From: Flavobacterium psychrolimnae
Lineage (GTDB): Bacteria > Bacteroidota > Bacteroidia > Flavobacteriales > Flavobacteriaceae
Length of the DNA stretch: 41,723 bases
Assembly (NCBI RefSeq): GCF_003312425.1
Contig: NZ_QNUX01000020.1
Coordinates: 1 to 41,723, forward strand
Direction of reading: 5' to 3'
Part shown: in pieces, positions 1-7,860 of the stretch
How positions within the stretch are numbered: position 1 is the first letter of the stretch
How the letters are laid out: every line of letters starts with the position of its first letter
The notes under the pieces: model-generated
Databases searched by the model: none
What the model was told of the DNA's origin: nothing
The model's input: the letters and a program-made list of their open reading frames with translations, nothing else
Translations under genes and position numbers: made by a program

Positions 1-56
1 ACTTCTTCTACACAGCGAAGTTTAAATTCATAATTGTATTTGACTTTTCTTTCCAT
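1..56 (-). CDS. IS3-family transposase OrfA, N-terminal fragment
   Basis: The frame starting at 56 on the minus strand reads MERKVKYNYEFKLRCVEE and then leaves the window. A basic start followed by an aromatic FKL(R/K)..VEE stretch is typical of the first helix of the helix-turn-helix domain in IS3/IS150 OrfA proteins, which bind the element ends and are joined to OrfB by frameshifting. Only 18 codons are present, so whether the gene is intact cannot be judged. Its position just inside the terminal repeat supports the call. Confidence 0.7.
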   Translation of the reverse strand, partial: MERKVKYNYEFKLRCVEE

Positions 57-99
57 AAAAATACCCCCAAATAGTGTCTAACTTTTTGGGGGCAGTTCA
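1..99 (-). mobile_element. Left-truncated end of an IS3-family insertion sequence
   Basis: On the minus strand the element starts at about position 99 with TGAACTGCCCCCAAAAAG, the kind of terminus seen in IS3-family elements (IS150-like group). About 40 bases further in, a transposase start codon follows (56 down to 54). The rest of the element lies outside the window. No second copy of the inverted repeat is visible here, so the exact boundary and the target duplication cannot be fixed. The family call rests on the terminus plus the first 18 residues of the ORF. Confidence 0.75.
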
Positions 100-180
100 A
101 GATGCAAAATCCCCTTTTTTTGTACTTATAAGTCAAACTTAAATCTTTCTTTAAATGCCTTATATGGTTCAAAAAATCAG

Positions 181-1074
181 TTAATATCCTTTCAAAGGAA
201 TTTCGATTTGATATTTTTTACCAGTTTCATTTATCAATTTCGTTTCTCTAAGCCAAGGATTATGAATCTTCAAAATTTTATAATTGATTCCTTGTCCTTT
301 TGCAAACTCTGCCAAATCAGTAATTGAACTGTCAACTTCTATTTTACGGGTGGGCAAAGCTCCATATAAATCTTCTGCAGCAATACTGAAACCATATTTT
401 GCGGGATTTTCCATAATTTCTTTCAATGCTAAAATCCTAAAAACATAACGGGACGTTTCTTCGGTAAGCAATAAATCATAATAATTTGATACTTTCTGAA
501 TTCCAATTTGTTTATTCACGCCAGACATTCCACCGTTGTATGATGCTGCCGCTAAAGTCCAGCTTCCAAATTTTCCTTTGGCACTCAAAAAATAACTGCA
601 GGCTGCTTCCGTAGATTTTTCAAGATCATAACGTTGATCTACATTTTCAGTCACTTCCATTCGGCGTTCCTTAGCCGTTTCCGGCATAAATTGCCATACT
701 CCTCTTGCTCCTGCTGGCGAAACTACATTCACCAATCCGCTTTCTATAACGGCCAAATACTTAAAATCATCTGGAATACCATTCTTTTTCAAAATAGGCT
801 CAATCACTGGAAATGCACGATTGGCTCTCTTAATAGCCAAAATAGTAGAAGCATGTAAATTGACATTTACTAGTAATTCCCTATCAAAGCGTTCCTTCAC
901 ATCCGATATTTTCAACGGAGTTTCTTCGCCTGCAAAATCTAGTTTTGCGGGAAAACTATAACTGATTTCTGCTTTTACATCTTTCCCTTTTGCGTCATTT
1001 GTTGTTGCAAAAATGAATATTCCACTTGCAAAAATTACGGTTACCAGTAGTATTATTTTATTAATAGGTTTCAT
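181..1074 (-). CDS. Lytic transglycosylase, SLT/MltD-type
   Basis: This is a secreted peptidoglycan-cleaving enzyme of 297 aa. Residues 1-24 form a signal peptide or N-terminal anchor. The SLT (goose-lysozyme-like) domain covers about residues 95-215: catalytic Glu111 in the VIESGL motif, AGARGVWQFMP at 121-131 and AAASYNGG at 175-182 are the classic family signatures. Such enzymes cut between MurNAc and GlcNAc to give 1,6-anhydro-muropeptides during wall remodelling. The C-terminal 60 residues may be a degenerate LysM-like module, but no clear LysM repeat is visible. It lies 26 bp downstream of the hydrolase gene on the same strand and may share its transcript. The IS3 end is about 80 bp beyond its stop codon, so the gene is intact. 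Confidence 0.88.
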   Translation of the reverse strand: MKPINKIILLVTVIFASGIFIFATTNDAKGKDVKAEISYSFPAKLDFAGEETPLKISDVKERFDRELLVNVNLHASTILAIKRANRAFPVIEPILKKNGIPDDFKYLAVIESGLVNVVSPAGARGVWQFMPETAKERRMEVTENVDQRYDLEKSTEAACSYFLSAKGKFGSWTLAAASYNGGMSGVNKQIGIQKVSNYYDLLLTEETSRYVFRILALKEIMENPAKYGFSIAAEDLYGALPTRKIEVDSSITDLAEFAKGQGINYKILKIHNPWLRETKLINETGKKYQIEIPLKGY

Positions 1075-1100
1075 CTTTTCTTTTTTTCCCTTTTGTTTCG

Positions 1101-1784
1101 TTACAAAAGCGTCTTTGCTTGTTTTTTTACTCCCAATATAATGGAAGGCAAATTTTCATTCAACCACTTGTATTTATTCAAAATCATAATATGTGTTCCG
1201 CCTTTTACAATAATACAATTCTTGATATATTTTATTGGAAAAACATCATCCGCATCACCATGAATATGAATTACATTTTCATCACTAACCGTTCTATCCC
1301 ATAAAATCACTTGTTCCACAGCCCAGTTCAAATAACGAATATCCCGAACAGAAAGAAATTTTTCATATAACTTAAGGCGCTGATTTACTTTTTCTCCAAA
1401 TGAAAATTTAGCCAGACTTTCGATATTTGCAAATAAACTCATCGGTATCAGTTTATACGCTTTGGTTGTCTTAGCGATTTTCAATCTTCGTGGAAATTCA
1501 GAATTGCATCTCACACTCGAAATAATAATGACTTTGCGCACCTCTACATATTTCGCCATTTCCTGAACTAAAATCCCTCCAAAAGAAACACCAATCAAAA
1601 CCGGATTCTTATGGATTACTTTTGCACTAATTCTCTTGGCATAATCCGTCAAAGATTCGTGATCTAGCGGAATCTCCCATTCTAATAAATGGATTTCGAA
1701 CGTGTCTTCAGGAAGTACAATTCGCTCAAAAATGGCAGCACTTGACGCCAAACCTGGCATTAGATAAACTGGAATTTTACTCAT
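1101..1784 (-). CDS. Alpha/beta hydrolase
   Basis: A 227-aa cytoplasmic protein with the alpha/beta-hydrolase layout: nucleophile elbow GVSFGG with Ser67, an acid candidate in HGDADD (177-180), and His198 in GGTH. Residues 7-14 (YLMPGLAS) resemble the oxyanion-hole loop. The substrate cannot be predicted; the short cap suggests a small esterase or thioesterase-like enzyme. It sits upstream of the lytic transglycosylase on the same strand and divergent from the pirin gene. The 113-bp divergent gap should hold both promoters, but neither strand shows a clean TAnnTTTG box. Confidence 0.8.
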   Translation of the reverse strand: MSKIPVYLMPGLASSAAIFERIVLPEDTFEIHLLEWEIPLDHESLTDYAKRISAKVIHKNPVLIGVSFGGILVQEMAKYVEVRKVIIISSVRCNSEFPRRLKIAKTTKAYKLIPMSLFANIESLAKFSFGEKVNQRLKLYEKFLSVRDIRYLNWAVEQVILWDRTVSDENVIHIHGDADDVFPIKYIKNCIIVKGGTHIMILNKYKWLNENLPSIILGVKKQAKTLL

Positions 1785-1897
1785 AATTGTTTTAACGATT
1801 TTATAACAAAATTCGGAATTTTTATGGCGAATTTTGTATAAAATTAATTTTTTTATTGGAATTCGTCCAACTAACCATCTTATATTATCAATAATTT

Positions 1898-2614
1898 ATG
1901 ACTACACAACTATTTACATCAAATACAAGAGGAACCGCAGATTTTGGTTGGCTTAAAGCCAATTTCTCTTTTTCTTTCGGAAATTATTTCAATCCGGAGC
2001 GTTTGCAATTTGGAATGTTACGCGTTTTAAATGACGACACCATTGCAGGTGGATCAGGCTTTGGCACGCATGGACATGCCAATATGGAAATTATTACCAT
2101 TCCGCTCGAAGGTGGTTTAAAACACCGGGACAGTATGGGAAATGAAGGCGTAATTGGTTTTGGCGAAGTCCAAGTAATGAGTGCCGGATCCGGAGTAGAA
2201 CATTCTGAAATGAATGCGAGTCAGAAAGAAGAGGCAAAAACGTTACAACTATGGGTTTTTCCTGACACAGAAAACGTCACACCAAGATACGACCAGAAAT
2301 CGTTTGATATTGAAAATCAAATCAATACCTTTGTAAATATTGTTTCGCCAAACGATCAAAATGATGGCAATGCACTTTGGGTTTACCAGAAAACCTTTTT
2401 CCATTTAGGAATATTCGACAGCAATACCAGCGCTACTTATAAAGTACGAATTCCTAAAAATGGTGTTTATTTATTTTTGATTGAAGGCGAAATAGAAGTT
2501 AACAACCAAGTTTTGAAGGCAAGAGATGCCATGGGAATTACAGATTTTGATGCATTTGATATCAAGATCAATACCAAATCAAAAATACTTTTGGTAGAGG
2601 TACCAATGAATTAG
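1898..2614 (+). CDS. Pirin family protein (YhaK/YhhW-like bicupin)
   Basis: A 238-aa cupin. The pirin signature is complete: His58 and His60 in GTHGHANMEI, then His102 and Glu104 in GVEHSEMN, which correspond to the metal ligands known in human pirin and E. coli YhhW. Bacterial pirins include quercetin 2,3-dioxygenases, but many have no known substrate, so function is left open. The second cupin half (about 125-238) is divergent, as usual in the family. The small acetyltransferase gene follows 11 bp downstream, suggesting one transcript that ends at the hairpin near 2938-2970. Confidence 0.9.
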   Translation: MTTQLFTSNTRGTADFGWLKANFSFSFGNYFNPERLQFGMLRVLNDDTIAGGSGFGTHGHANMEIITIPLEGGLKHRDSMGNEGVIGFGEVQVMSAGSGVEHSEMNASQKEEAKTLQLWVFPDTENVTPRYDQKSFDIENQINTFVNIVSPNDQNDGNALWVYQKTFFHLGIFDSNTSATYKVRIPKNGVYLFLIEGEIEVNNQVLKARDAMGITDFDAFDIKINTKSKILLVEVPMN

Positions 2615-2625
2615 AGTTAATTATT

Positions 2626-2928
2626 ATGGATGCAGCAAGTACTATGGAAATCAAAGACAACACTTTTTCTAGACAATTTGAAACTATAGTAGATGAGGGA
2701 TTAGTTTCTGTTGAATATTCTTTTCAGGAGAAGAAAATATTTTTAACAAAAATAAATGTTCCTGAATCTTTTGAAGATGAAGAATTTATTTCAAATTTCC
2801 TGAAAAACATTATGGAGATTGCTATTGAAAGAAAATTCAAAGTGGTTCCTATTCTTCCAAAAATAGTAGTATTTTTTAAAAAAAATCCTGTTTACAAAGA
2901 GTTACTTCCTCCGGGAATTAGACTGTAA
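2626..2928 (+). CDS. Small GNAT-like N-acetyltransferase (YidJ/Gly_acetyl type)
   Basis: A 100-aa protein matching the compact acetyltransferase-like family (about 90-100 aa) often annotated as GCN5-related. Its end is the recognisable part: the helix and strand IAIERKFKVVPILPK at about 65-80 followed by FFKKNPVYKELL, equivalent to the K-V-P-x-C-P...P-E-Y pattern of that family. The usual acetyl-CoA loop R-G-x-G-x-A is not visible: the position has ESFEDEEFISNFL, so cofactor binding may be lost. An alternative start is Met7 (2644). It probably forms an operon with the pirin gene. Confidence 0.65.
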   Translation: MDAASTMEIKDNTFSRQFETIVDEGLVSVEYSFQEKKIFLTKINVPESFEDEEFISNFLKNIMEIAIERKFKVVPILPKIVVFFKKNPVYKELLPPGIRL

Positions 2929-2937
2929 CAAAAAAAA

Positions 2938-2970
2938 AATCGGCTGTATTTTAGGATACAGCCGATTTTG
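2938..2970. terminator. Bidirectional rho-independent terminator
   Basis: A 12-bp perfect stem, AATCGGCTGTAT (2938-2949) with ATACAGCCGATT (2956-2967), has a 6-nt loop. It is preceded by an A-run and followed by Ts, so it can end transcription from the pirin/acetyltransferase side and from the convergent ABC-F gene. Confidence 0.85.
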
Positions 2971-2991
2971 ATTTAAAAGAGTTTAAGAATA

Positions 2992-4626
2992 TTATTTCTC
3001 TATTTCTCTCATGCTATCCATTTTCTTGTTGGCTAAGAAACCGGTAATATCTTCAAAATGTTCCACCACTCTTTTATTTCCAAATTCAAAAACTTTAGTC
3101 GCTAATCCGTCTAAGAAATCTCTATCGTGTGAAACCAAGATTAAAGTTCCGTCAAAATCACGCAAAGCATCTTTGATAATATCTTTGGTTTTCATATCCA
3201 AGTGATTCGAAGGTTCATCCAGAATCAATAAATTCACGGGTTCCAACAATAATTTAATCATTGCCAAACGGGTTTTTTCCCCACCCGAAAGCACTTTCAC
3301 TTTTTTGGTCACATCATCACCCTGAAACATGAAAGCACCAAGAATATCTTTGATTTTAGTTCTTACATCGCCCACAGCAATATCATCTATAGTTTCAAAA
3401 ATAGTGGCATTTTCATCTAATAATGAAGCTTGATTTTGAGCAAAATAGCCAATTTGTGCGTTATGACCAATTTCTAAACTACCACCATTGATTTCAATTT
3501 CTTTCATAATGGCTTTGATCATAGTCGATTTTCCTTCACCATTTTTTCCTACGAAAGCTACTTTTTCACCTCTTTCTATGACCATATTTGCATTCGAAAA
3601 AACAACATGATCTCCGTATGATTTTGATAAATCCTTTACAATAACCGGATATTGCCCAGAACGTGCTGCGGGTGGAAATTTTAATTTCAATGCCGAAGTA
3701 TCCACTTCATCCACCTGAACAATAACCAATTTCTCTAACATTTTAACACGAGATTGAACGGCATCCGTTTTAGAAAATGTTCCTTTAAACCGGTCAATAA
3801 AAGTCCTGTTATCTGCAATCATGCGTTGCTGCTCGTCATACGCTTTTTGCTGATGCACACGTCTGTCTTTTCTAAGTTCCAAATAATGAGAATATTTGGC
3901 TTTATAATCATAAATACGTCCCATTGTAACTTCGATGGTACGATTTGTAATATTATCGACAAAAGCCCTGTCATGAGAAATTACCACCACGGCTTTAGCT
4001 GAATTAATCAAGAAATCCTCTAACCATTGAATACTTTCGATATCCATGTGGTTGGTAGGCTCATCCAGCAAAATTAAGTCTGGTTTTTGCAAAAGGATTT
4101 TTGCCAGTTCTATTCGCATTCTCCATCCACCAGAGAATTCTGAAGTTTGACGGGTAAAATCTTCGCGGACAAATCCCAAACCAATTAGAATTTTCTCTAC
4201 TTCGGCTTCGTAATTTACTTCTTCAATGGCATAAAATTTCTCGCTTAAGTCAGAAACCCTTTCAATTAATCTCATGTACGCATCACTTTCATAATCGGTA
4301 CGAATCGTTAATTGTTCATTGATTTCATCTATTTCGGCCTTCATACCAAAGATTTCACCAAAGGCTTTAGAAGTTTCTTCCATAACCGTTGCGCCATCAG
4401 TAGCTAACAAATGCTGAGGTAAATAAGCCACAACTGCATCTTTTGGAGCCGAAATATTCCCAGTTGACGGTTTGCTTTGACCTGCAATAATTTTAAGCAG
4501 CGTCGATTTTCCTGCTCCATTTTTACCCATAAGGGCAATTTTATCATTTTCATTTATAGCAAAAGAAACATCACTAAAAAGTGTCGTACCACCAAATTGT
4601 ACGGAAATATCGTTAACTGTAATCAT
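2992..4626 (-). CDS. ABC-F family ATPase
   Basis: A 544-aa soluble protein with two ABC ATPase domains and no membrane segments. The first Walker A is GKNGAGKST (34-42), the second GKNGEGKST (360-368). Signatures FSGGWRMR and LSGGEKTR and Walker B motifs LLDEPTNHMD and LILDEPSNHLD are intact. The roughly 85-residue charged linker between domains is the P-site tRNA-interaction motif region typical of ABC-F proteins. ABC-F factors bind the ribosome E site and relieve stalled translation; some subgroups protect against antibiotics. The linker is short here, as in housekeeping types (Uup/YbiT/EttA-like), so resistance is not inferred. Which subgroup it belongs to cannot be settled by eye. It converges on the acetyltransferase gene. 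Confidence 0.92.
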   Translation of the reverse strand: MITVNDISVQFGGTTLFSDVSFAINENDKIALMGKNGAGKSTLLKIIAGQSKPSTGNISAPKDAVVAYLPQHLLATDGATVMEETSKAFGEIFGMKAEIDEINEQLTIRTDYESDAYMRLIERVSDLSEKFYAIEEVNYEAEVEKILIGLGFVREDFTRQTSEFSGGWRMRIELAKILLQKPDLILLDEPTNHMDIESIQWLEDFLINSAKAVVVISHDRAFVDNITNRTIEVTMGRIYDYKAKYSHYLELRKDRRVHQQKAYDEQQRMIADNRTFIDRFKGTFSKTDAVQSRVKMLEKLVIVQVDEVDTSALKLKFPPAARSGQYPVIVKDLSKSYGDHVVFSNANMVIERGEKVAFVGKNGEGKSTMIKAIMKEIEINGGSLEIGHNAQIGYFAQNQASLLDENATIFETIDDIAVGDVRTKIKDILGAFMFQGDDVTKKVKVLSGGEKTRLAMIKLLLEPVNLLILDEPSNHLDMKTKDIIKDALRDFDGTLILVSHDRDFLDGLATKVFEFGNKRVVEHFEDITGFLANKKMDSMREIEK

Positions 4627-4789
4627 TTAGATTATAAGATTTTTAGATAATTGGATTATCAGATTTTAAAAGTGCAAATATAGATTAATTCAGGAAGAAG
4701 ACAATTGAATAATTTACAACAATAAAAAATTTAAAACCTTGAAATATAAATTTTAATGCACTTGCAATATTATTCTTTTTTCATAGTTT

Positions 4790-4797
4790 TACATTTG
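4790..4797 (+). promoter_or_regulatory. Candidate -7 box of the L,D-transpeptidase-like gene
   Basis: TACATTTG matches the Bacteroidota -7 consensus TAnnTTTG. It lies 88 bp before the ATG at 4885. The best upstream TTG is 25 bp away, longer than the normal 17-23, so the -33 element is weak. Confidence 0.4.
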
Positions 4798-4884
4798 ATA
4801 TTCAACTGTTTGAGAAAACAAAAATAATACCAGAACACGCTCTTGAATTATTCATATTAGGGGAAAAATTCTAAAAAAAGTTTG

Positions 4885-5418
4885 ATGAAAAAGATATTTA
4901 CACTACTTCTTTTATGCACTATCAATTTAATTATTGCTCAAACTAGCGAAGAAATTGTAAAAAAGGCAAACGAGATACAAACAAAATGGGGTTATAAAGC
5001 CACAAATAAAAACATCATAACATTAATTGATTTTTCAAAATCAATAGAAGAAGCTCGTCTTTATGTTATTGATTTAAAAAACAGTAAAATACTCCTGACC
5101 AGCAATGTTGATCATGGATCTGGCTCTGGAACAGGATTGACACCTCATTCTTTTAGTAATAATATAGGAAGTAACGCAACCTCGCTGGGATGTTATGTAA
5201 CCTTGCAAACGTACAAAGGAATGTGGGGATATTCGTTAAAACTAAACGGATTAGAAAGCGATAAAAATTCTAATGCCTTAAAAAGAAACATTGTAGTTCA
5301 TTCCTCAAAACGGATGTATAGTAAATTCAGTTCTGGCTGTTTCTCTGTTCCCGATAAAAATTCCAATATACTGATTGACCTGATAAAAGGCGGTTCGCTT
5401 GTATATGCTTACCAATAA
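4885..5418 (+). CDS. Murein L,D-transpeptidase catalytic-domain protein (YkuD_2-like)
   Basis: A secreted 177-aa protein. Residues 1-18 are a signal peptide ending IIA. The mature part matches the small L,D-transpeptidase-like family (YkuD_2): HGSGSGTGLTPHSFSN at 77-92, SLGC at 100-103, and the catalytic pattern His139 (VVHSS) to FSSGC with Cys152. L,D-transpeptidases make 3-3 peptide cross-links or attach proteins to peptidoglycan; for this subfamily that is inferred from the family. I start at ATG 4885 rather than the in-frame TTG three bases upstream. The gene stands alone between the divergent ABC-F gene and the convergent GlmU-like gene. Confidence 0.82.
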   Translation: MKKIFTLLLLCTINLIIAQTSEEIVKKANEIQTKWGYKATNKNIITLIDFSKSIEEARLYVIDLKNSKILLTSNVDHGSGSGTGLTPHSFSNNIGSNATSLGCYVTLQTYKGMWGYSLKLNGLESDKNSNALKRNIVVHSSKRMYSKFSSGCFSVPDKNSNILIDLIKGGSLVYAYQ

Positions 5419-5433
5419 ATCATTCATTTACTC

Positions 5434-5487
5434 TTTTCTATAAACAACAAAAGCCTCTAAATTGAGGCTTTTGTTGTTTATAGAAAA
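5434..5487. terminator. Long perfect hairpin, bidirectional terminator between convergent genes
   Basis: Positions 5434-5457 pair perfectly with 5464-5487 over 24 bp, leaving a 6-nt loop (TAAATT). The stem core is AGCCTC/GAGGCT, with A/T arms that supply a U-tract in either direction. It lies exactly between two convergent genes. Confidence 0.85.
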
Positions 5488-5493
5488 AAGAAA

Positions 5494-6669
5494 TTAATCT
5501 TTTCTCCACTTTTTAGTTTCCTCAAAAATATGTTCTAAAATTGCTGCTTCTCTTTCATCGAATTCCACATTTCGGCGGCTCATTACGAGTCTTGCAGTTT
5601 CAAATGCTTTTTTGGTAATATAAGTGGTAAATCCAGAAGCGCCGCCCCAAGAAAAACTTGGCACAAAATTGCGAGGAAAACCACTGCCAAAAATATTAGC
5701 GCTCACTCCTACTACCGTTCCTGTATTAAACATCGTGTTAATGCCGCATTTGCTATGGTCGCCCATCATTAAACCGCAAAACTGAAGACCCGTTTTAGCA
5801 AAACCTTCCGTTTCATAGCTCCACAATTTCACTTCTTCGTAATTATTTTTCAAATTCGAATTGTTACTGTCGGCACCAATATTACACCATTCACCAAGAA
5901 CTGAATTTCCTAAAAACCCATCATGACCTTTGTTAGAATACCCAAACAATACCGAATTATTGACTTCACCCCCAATTCTGGAGAAAGGACCTACGGTTGT
6001 GGCTCCATATATTTTAGACGCCATTTTTACCGATGCGTTTTCGCACAAGGCAAAAGGGCCTCTGATTACAGATCCTTCCATAATTTCAGAATCCTTACCT
6101 ATATATATAGGACCAGTAGAAGCATTTAAAGTCACAAACTCTAACTTTGCTCCTTCTTCGATAAATATATTTTCAGGTGCAATTACATTCACACTTTTTG
6201 GAATAGGCTGAGATCTTCGGTCTTCCGTCAAGATTTCGAAATCTTCCCGAATGGCAGCATCATTTTTAGAGAAAATATCCCAAGTATTTTGAACCGTTAA
6301 ACAATCATCGGTATATTCTATAATTTCATAGGAATCAAAATCTACTGCTTCTTGTTCTTCCGTAGTATAGAAAGCGATTACTTCATCGCCTCTAAAAATT
6401 GCCTGATTTGGTTCCAGGTTACTAACCATTTCGACCAAAATAGCGTTAGGCAGGAAAGAAGCATTAATCATAACATTCTCCTCTAATTCTACCATTGGAT
6501 ATTTTTCTGATAAATATTCCTCTGTCAAAGTAGTTGTAGTAGAACCCAGATGCATTTCCCATTTTTGACGAATGGTCATAATTCCAATAAGAATATCGGC
6601 AACAGGACGTGTAAAAGTAAAAGGCAATAAGGCGTTTCTGGAAGGTCCGTCAAAAAGTATGTAATTCAT
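5494..6669 (-). CDS. GlmU-family sugar-1-phosphate nucleotidyltransferase (atypical Bacteroidota type)
   Basis: A 391-aa protein starting MNYILFDGPSRNALLPFTFT. This matches the Bacteroidota GlmU-like family rather than canonical GlmU: the normal N-terminal LAAGxGTRM loop is absent and replaced by FDGPSRNALLPFTFTRPVAD. The C-terminal half (about 165-345) has the hexapeptide rhythm of a left-handed beta helix, for example IGKDSEIMEGSVIRG and FGYSNKGHDGFLGNS, as in GlmU acetyltransferase domains. The family is believed to supply UDP-GlcNAc for wall and LPS synthesis, but which of the two activities it has is inference. It lies downstream of the L31 gene on the same strand, beyond a terminator and with its own -7 box. 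Confidence 0.85.
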   Translation of the reverse strand: MNYILFDGPSRNALLPFTFTRPVADILIGIMTIRQKWEMHLGSTTTTLTEEYLSEKYPMVELEENVMINASFLPNAILVEMVSNLEPNQAIFRGDEVIAFYTTEEQEAVDFDSYEIIEYTDDCLTVQNTWDIFSKNDAAIREDFEILTEDRRSQPIPKSVNVIAPENIFIEEGAKLEFVTLNASTGPIYIGKDSEIMEGSVIRGPFALCENASVKMASKIYGATTVGPFSRIGGEVNNSVLFGYSNKGHDGFLGNSVLGEWCNIGADSNNSNLKNNYEEVKLWSYETEGFAKTGLQFCGLMMGDHSKCGINTMFNTGTVVGVSANIFGSGFPRNFVPSFSWGGASGFTTYITKKAFETARLVMSRRNVEFDEREAAILEHIFEETKKWRKD

Positions 6670-6747
6670 AAAATTGTTTATTTGTTGATTCGGTTAGTTA
6701 TTGATTAAAAATAGTTCAAACAACTTCCCATTTTATAATATTGACTT

Positions 6748-6755
6748 CAAAGTTA
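6748..6755 (-). promoter_or_regulatory. Candidate -7 box for the GlmU-like gene
   Basis: On the minus strand this reads TAACTTTG, an exact TAnnTTTG match, 78 bp before the start at 6669. It lies between the L31 terminator and the GlmU-like gene. The -33 position is T-rich but has no TTG at 19 bp. Confidence 0.5.
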
Positions 6756-6781
6756 CAAAGTTTTCAAATAAATAAAATAAA

Positions 6782-6806
6782 AAAGCCCTCCAAAAAGGAA
6801 GGCTTT
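6782..6806 (-). terminator. Rho-independent terminator of the L31 gene
   Basis: On the minus strand AAAGCCTTCC pairs with GGAGGGCTTT, with one U-G wobble, around a TTTTT loop and runs into Ts. The wobble is favourable only on the minus strand, which fits termination of the ribosomal protein gene. Confidence 0.8.
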
Positions 6807-6830
6807 GATATATTTGAAAACAAGTTAAAA

Positions 6831-7082
6831 TTATTTAACGTGTTTAGCGTATTTAGTTTTGAATTTATCAATACGTCCTGCTGTATCGATAAGTTTAGAT
6901 TTACCTGTGTAAAAAGGGTGAGAAGTTCTAGAGATCTCCATTTTCACAACTGGGTATTCAACACCATCAACTGTTAATGTTTCTCTTGTATCTGCAGTAG
7001 ATTTAGTGATAAAAACTTCGTCATTTGACATGTCTTTAAATGCAACTAATCTGTAATTTTCTGGGTGAATTCCTTTTTTCAT
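6831..7082 (-). CDS. rpmE2: 50S ribosomal protein L31 type B
   Basis: An 83-aa protein starting MKKGIHPENYRLVAFKDMSN with the type B core EISRTSHPFYTGKSKLIDTAGRI. It has no cysteines, so it is the zinc-independent form: in other bacteria the type B paralogue replaces the zinc-binding type A form under zinc shortage, whereas in Bacteroidota it is commonly the only L31. No Zur-like site is evident upstream. A strong promoter at 7194-7222 and its own terminator indicate a single-gene transcript. Confidence 0.96.
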   Translation of the reverse strand: MKKGIHPENYRLVAFKDMSNDEVFITKSTADTRETLTVDGVEYPVVKMEISRTSHPFYTGKSKLIDTAGRIDKFKTKYAKHVK

Positions 7083-7193
7083 CTTGTTAATCTTTTTTAT
7101 TTGTTAATTATAATTTGTCTTGAAGCTTTTCTTCTAACAGAAAAGGTATAAACTCCTTATAACTTTTTGTTTTACAATATTATTTTGAGTTTG

Positions 7194-7222
7194 CAAATTT
7201 ACAATTTTTTTCCAATAAACAA
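7194..7222 (-). promoter_or_regulatory. Promoter of the L31 gene
   Basis: On the minus strand TTG (7222-7220), an 18-bp spacer, then TAAATTTG (7201-7194) match the Bacteroidota TTG-N17-23-TAnnTTTG pattern. The implied leader before the L31 start at 7082 is about 105 nt. Confidence 0.75.
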
Positions 7223-7290
7223 ATCTTTGCATCACTTTTTTTATATAATCGTAAAAAGCGATTTTTAGCTCCGAATATATTGGGAATTGT

Positions 7291-7298
7291 TATATTTG
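7291..7298 (+). promoter_or_regulatory. Candidate -7 box of the DUF4199/glycosyltransferase operon
   Basis: TATATTTG is an exact TAnnTTTG match 26 bp before the ATG at 7324, giving a short leader of about 20 nt. No TTG lies at the expected -33 distance. Confidence 0.55.
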
Positions 7299-7323
7299 TG
7301 GATTAATACTAAAAACTATAACA

Positions 7324-7854
7324 ATGGTAAATGAAATCATTAAAAGAAACGGGATTACTTTTGGAGTAATAATTGGAGTTGTTTCTGCGTTAATTACAGC
7401 AACTATCTATGCTATTGATTTGAATCTCTTCACTTCCTGGTGGATTGGAGCTTTGAGCATTGTGACTTACCTAATAATAGGAATAGTGTTGCTTTCAAAA
7501 ACAAAAAAAGAACTCAATAATGTTTTCACTTTTAAAGATGCCTTTACTACTTATTTTATTGCTACACTAATTGGTATCTTAATCTCCACTGTTTTTAATA
7601 TTCTTTTATTCAATATTATCGATCCTTCAGCTAAAGATACTTTAAATGAATTAATGATAAAATATACTGCTAATATGATGCAAAAGCTTGGCACACCTGC
7701 ATCAGCCATTAATGAAGCTATTGCAAAAATGAAAGAAAATAATCCTTATTCAACGGTAGAATTACTTAAAGGTTCTGCTTTTAGCATTATTTTCAGTTCT
7801 ATTTTCGGATTAATTTTGGCAGCATTCTTTAAAAGCAAATCTACACAAGAATAA
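7324..7854 (+). CDS. DUF4199 domain membrane protein
   Basis: A 176-aa membrane protein with four predicted helices: about 14-33, 37-56, 74-95 and 149-167. The N-terminal pattern (RNGITFGVIIGVVSALI), the TFKDAFTTYFIATLIGILIS stretch and the long loop before the last helix match DUF4199, a Bacteroidota family of unknown function. It sits 6 bp upstream of a membrane glycosyltransferase and almost certainly shares its transcript, a neighbourhood I associate with this family. A helper role for that enzyme is a guess. Confidence 0.82.
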   Translation: MVNEIIKRNGITFGVIIGVVSALITATIYAIDLNLFTSWWIGALSIVTYLIIGIVLLSKTKKELNNVFTFKDAFTTYFIATLIGILISTVFNILLFNIIDPSAKDTLNELMIKYTANMMQKLGTPASAINEAIAKMKENNPYSTVELLKGSAFSIIFSSIFGLILAAFFKSKSTQE

Positions 7855-7860
7855 AAATTA

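Noticed and set aside
4882..4884. TTG start one codon before the ATG of the L,D-transpeptidase-like gene
   Set aside because: The ATG at 4885 directly starts the signal peptide MKKIF and is the stronger start codon.
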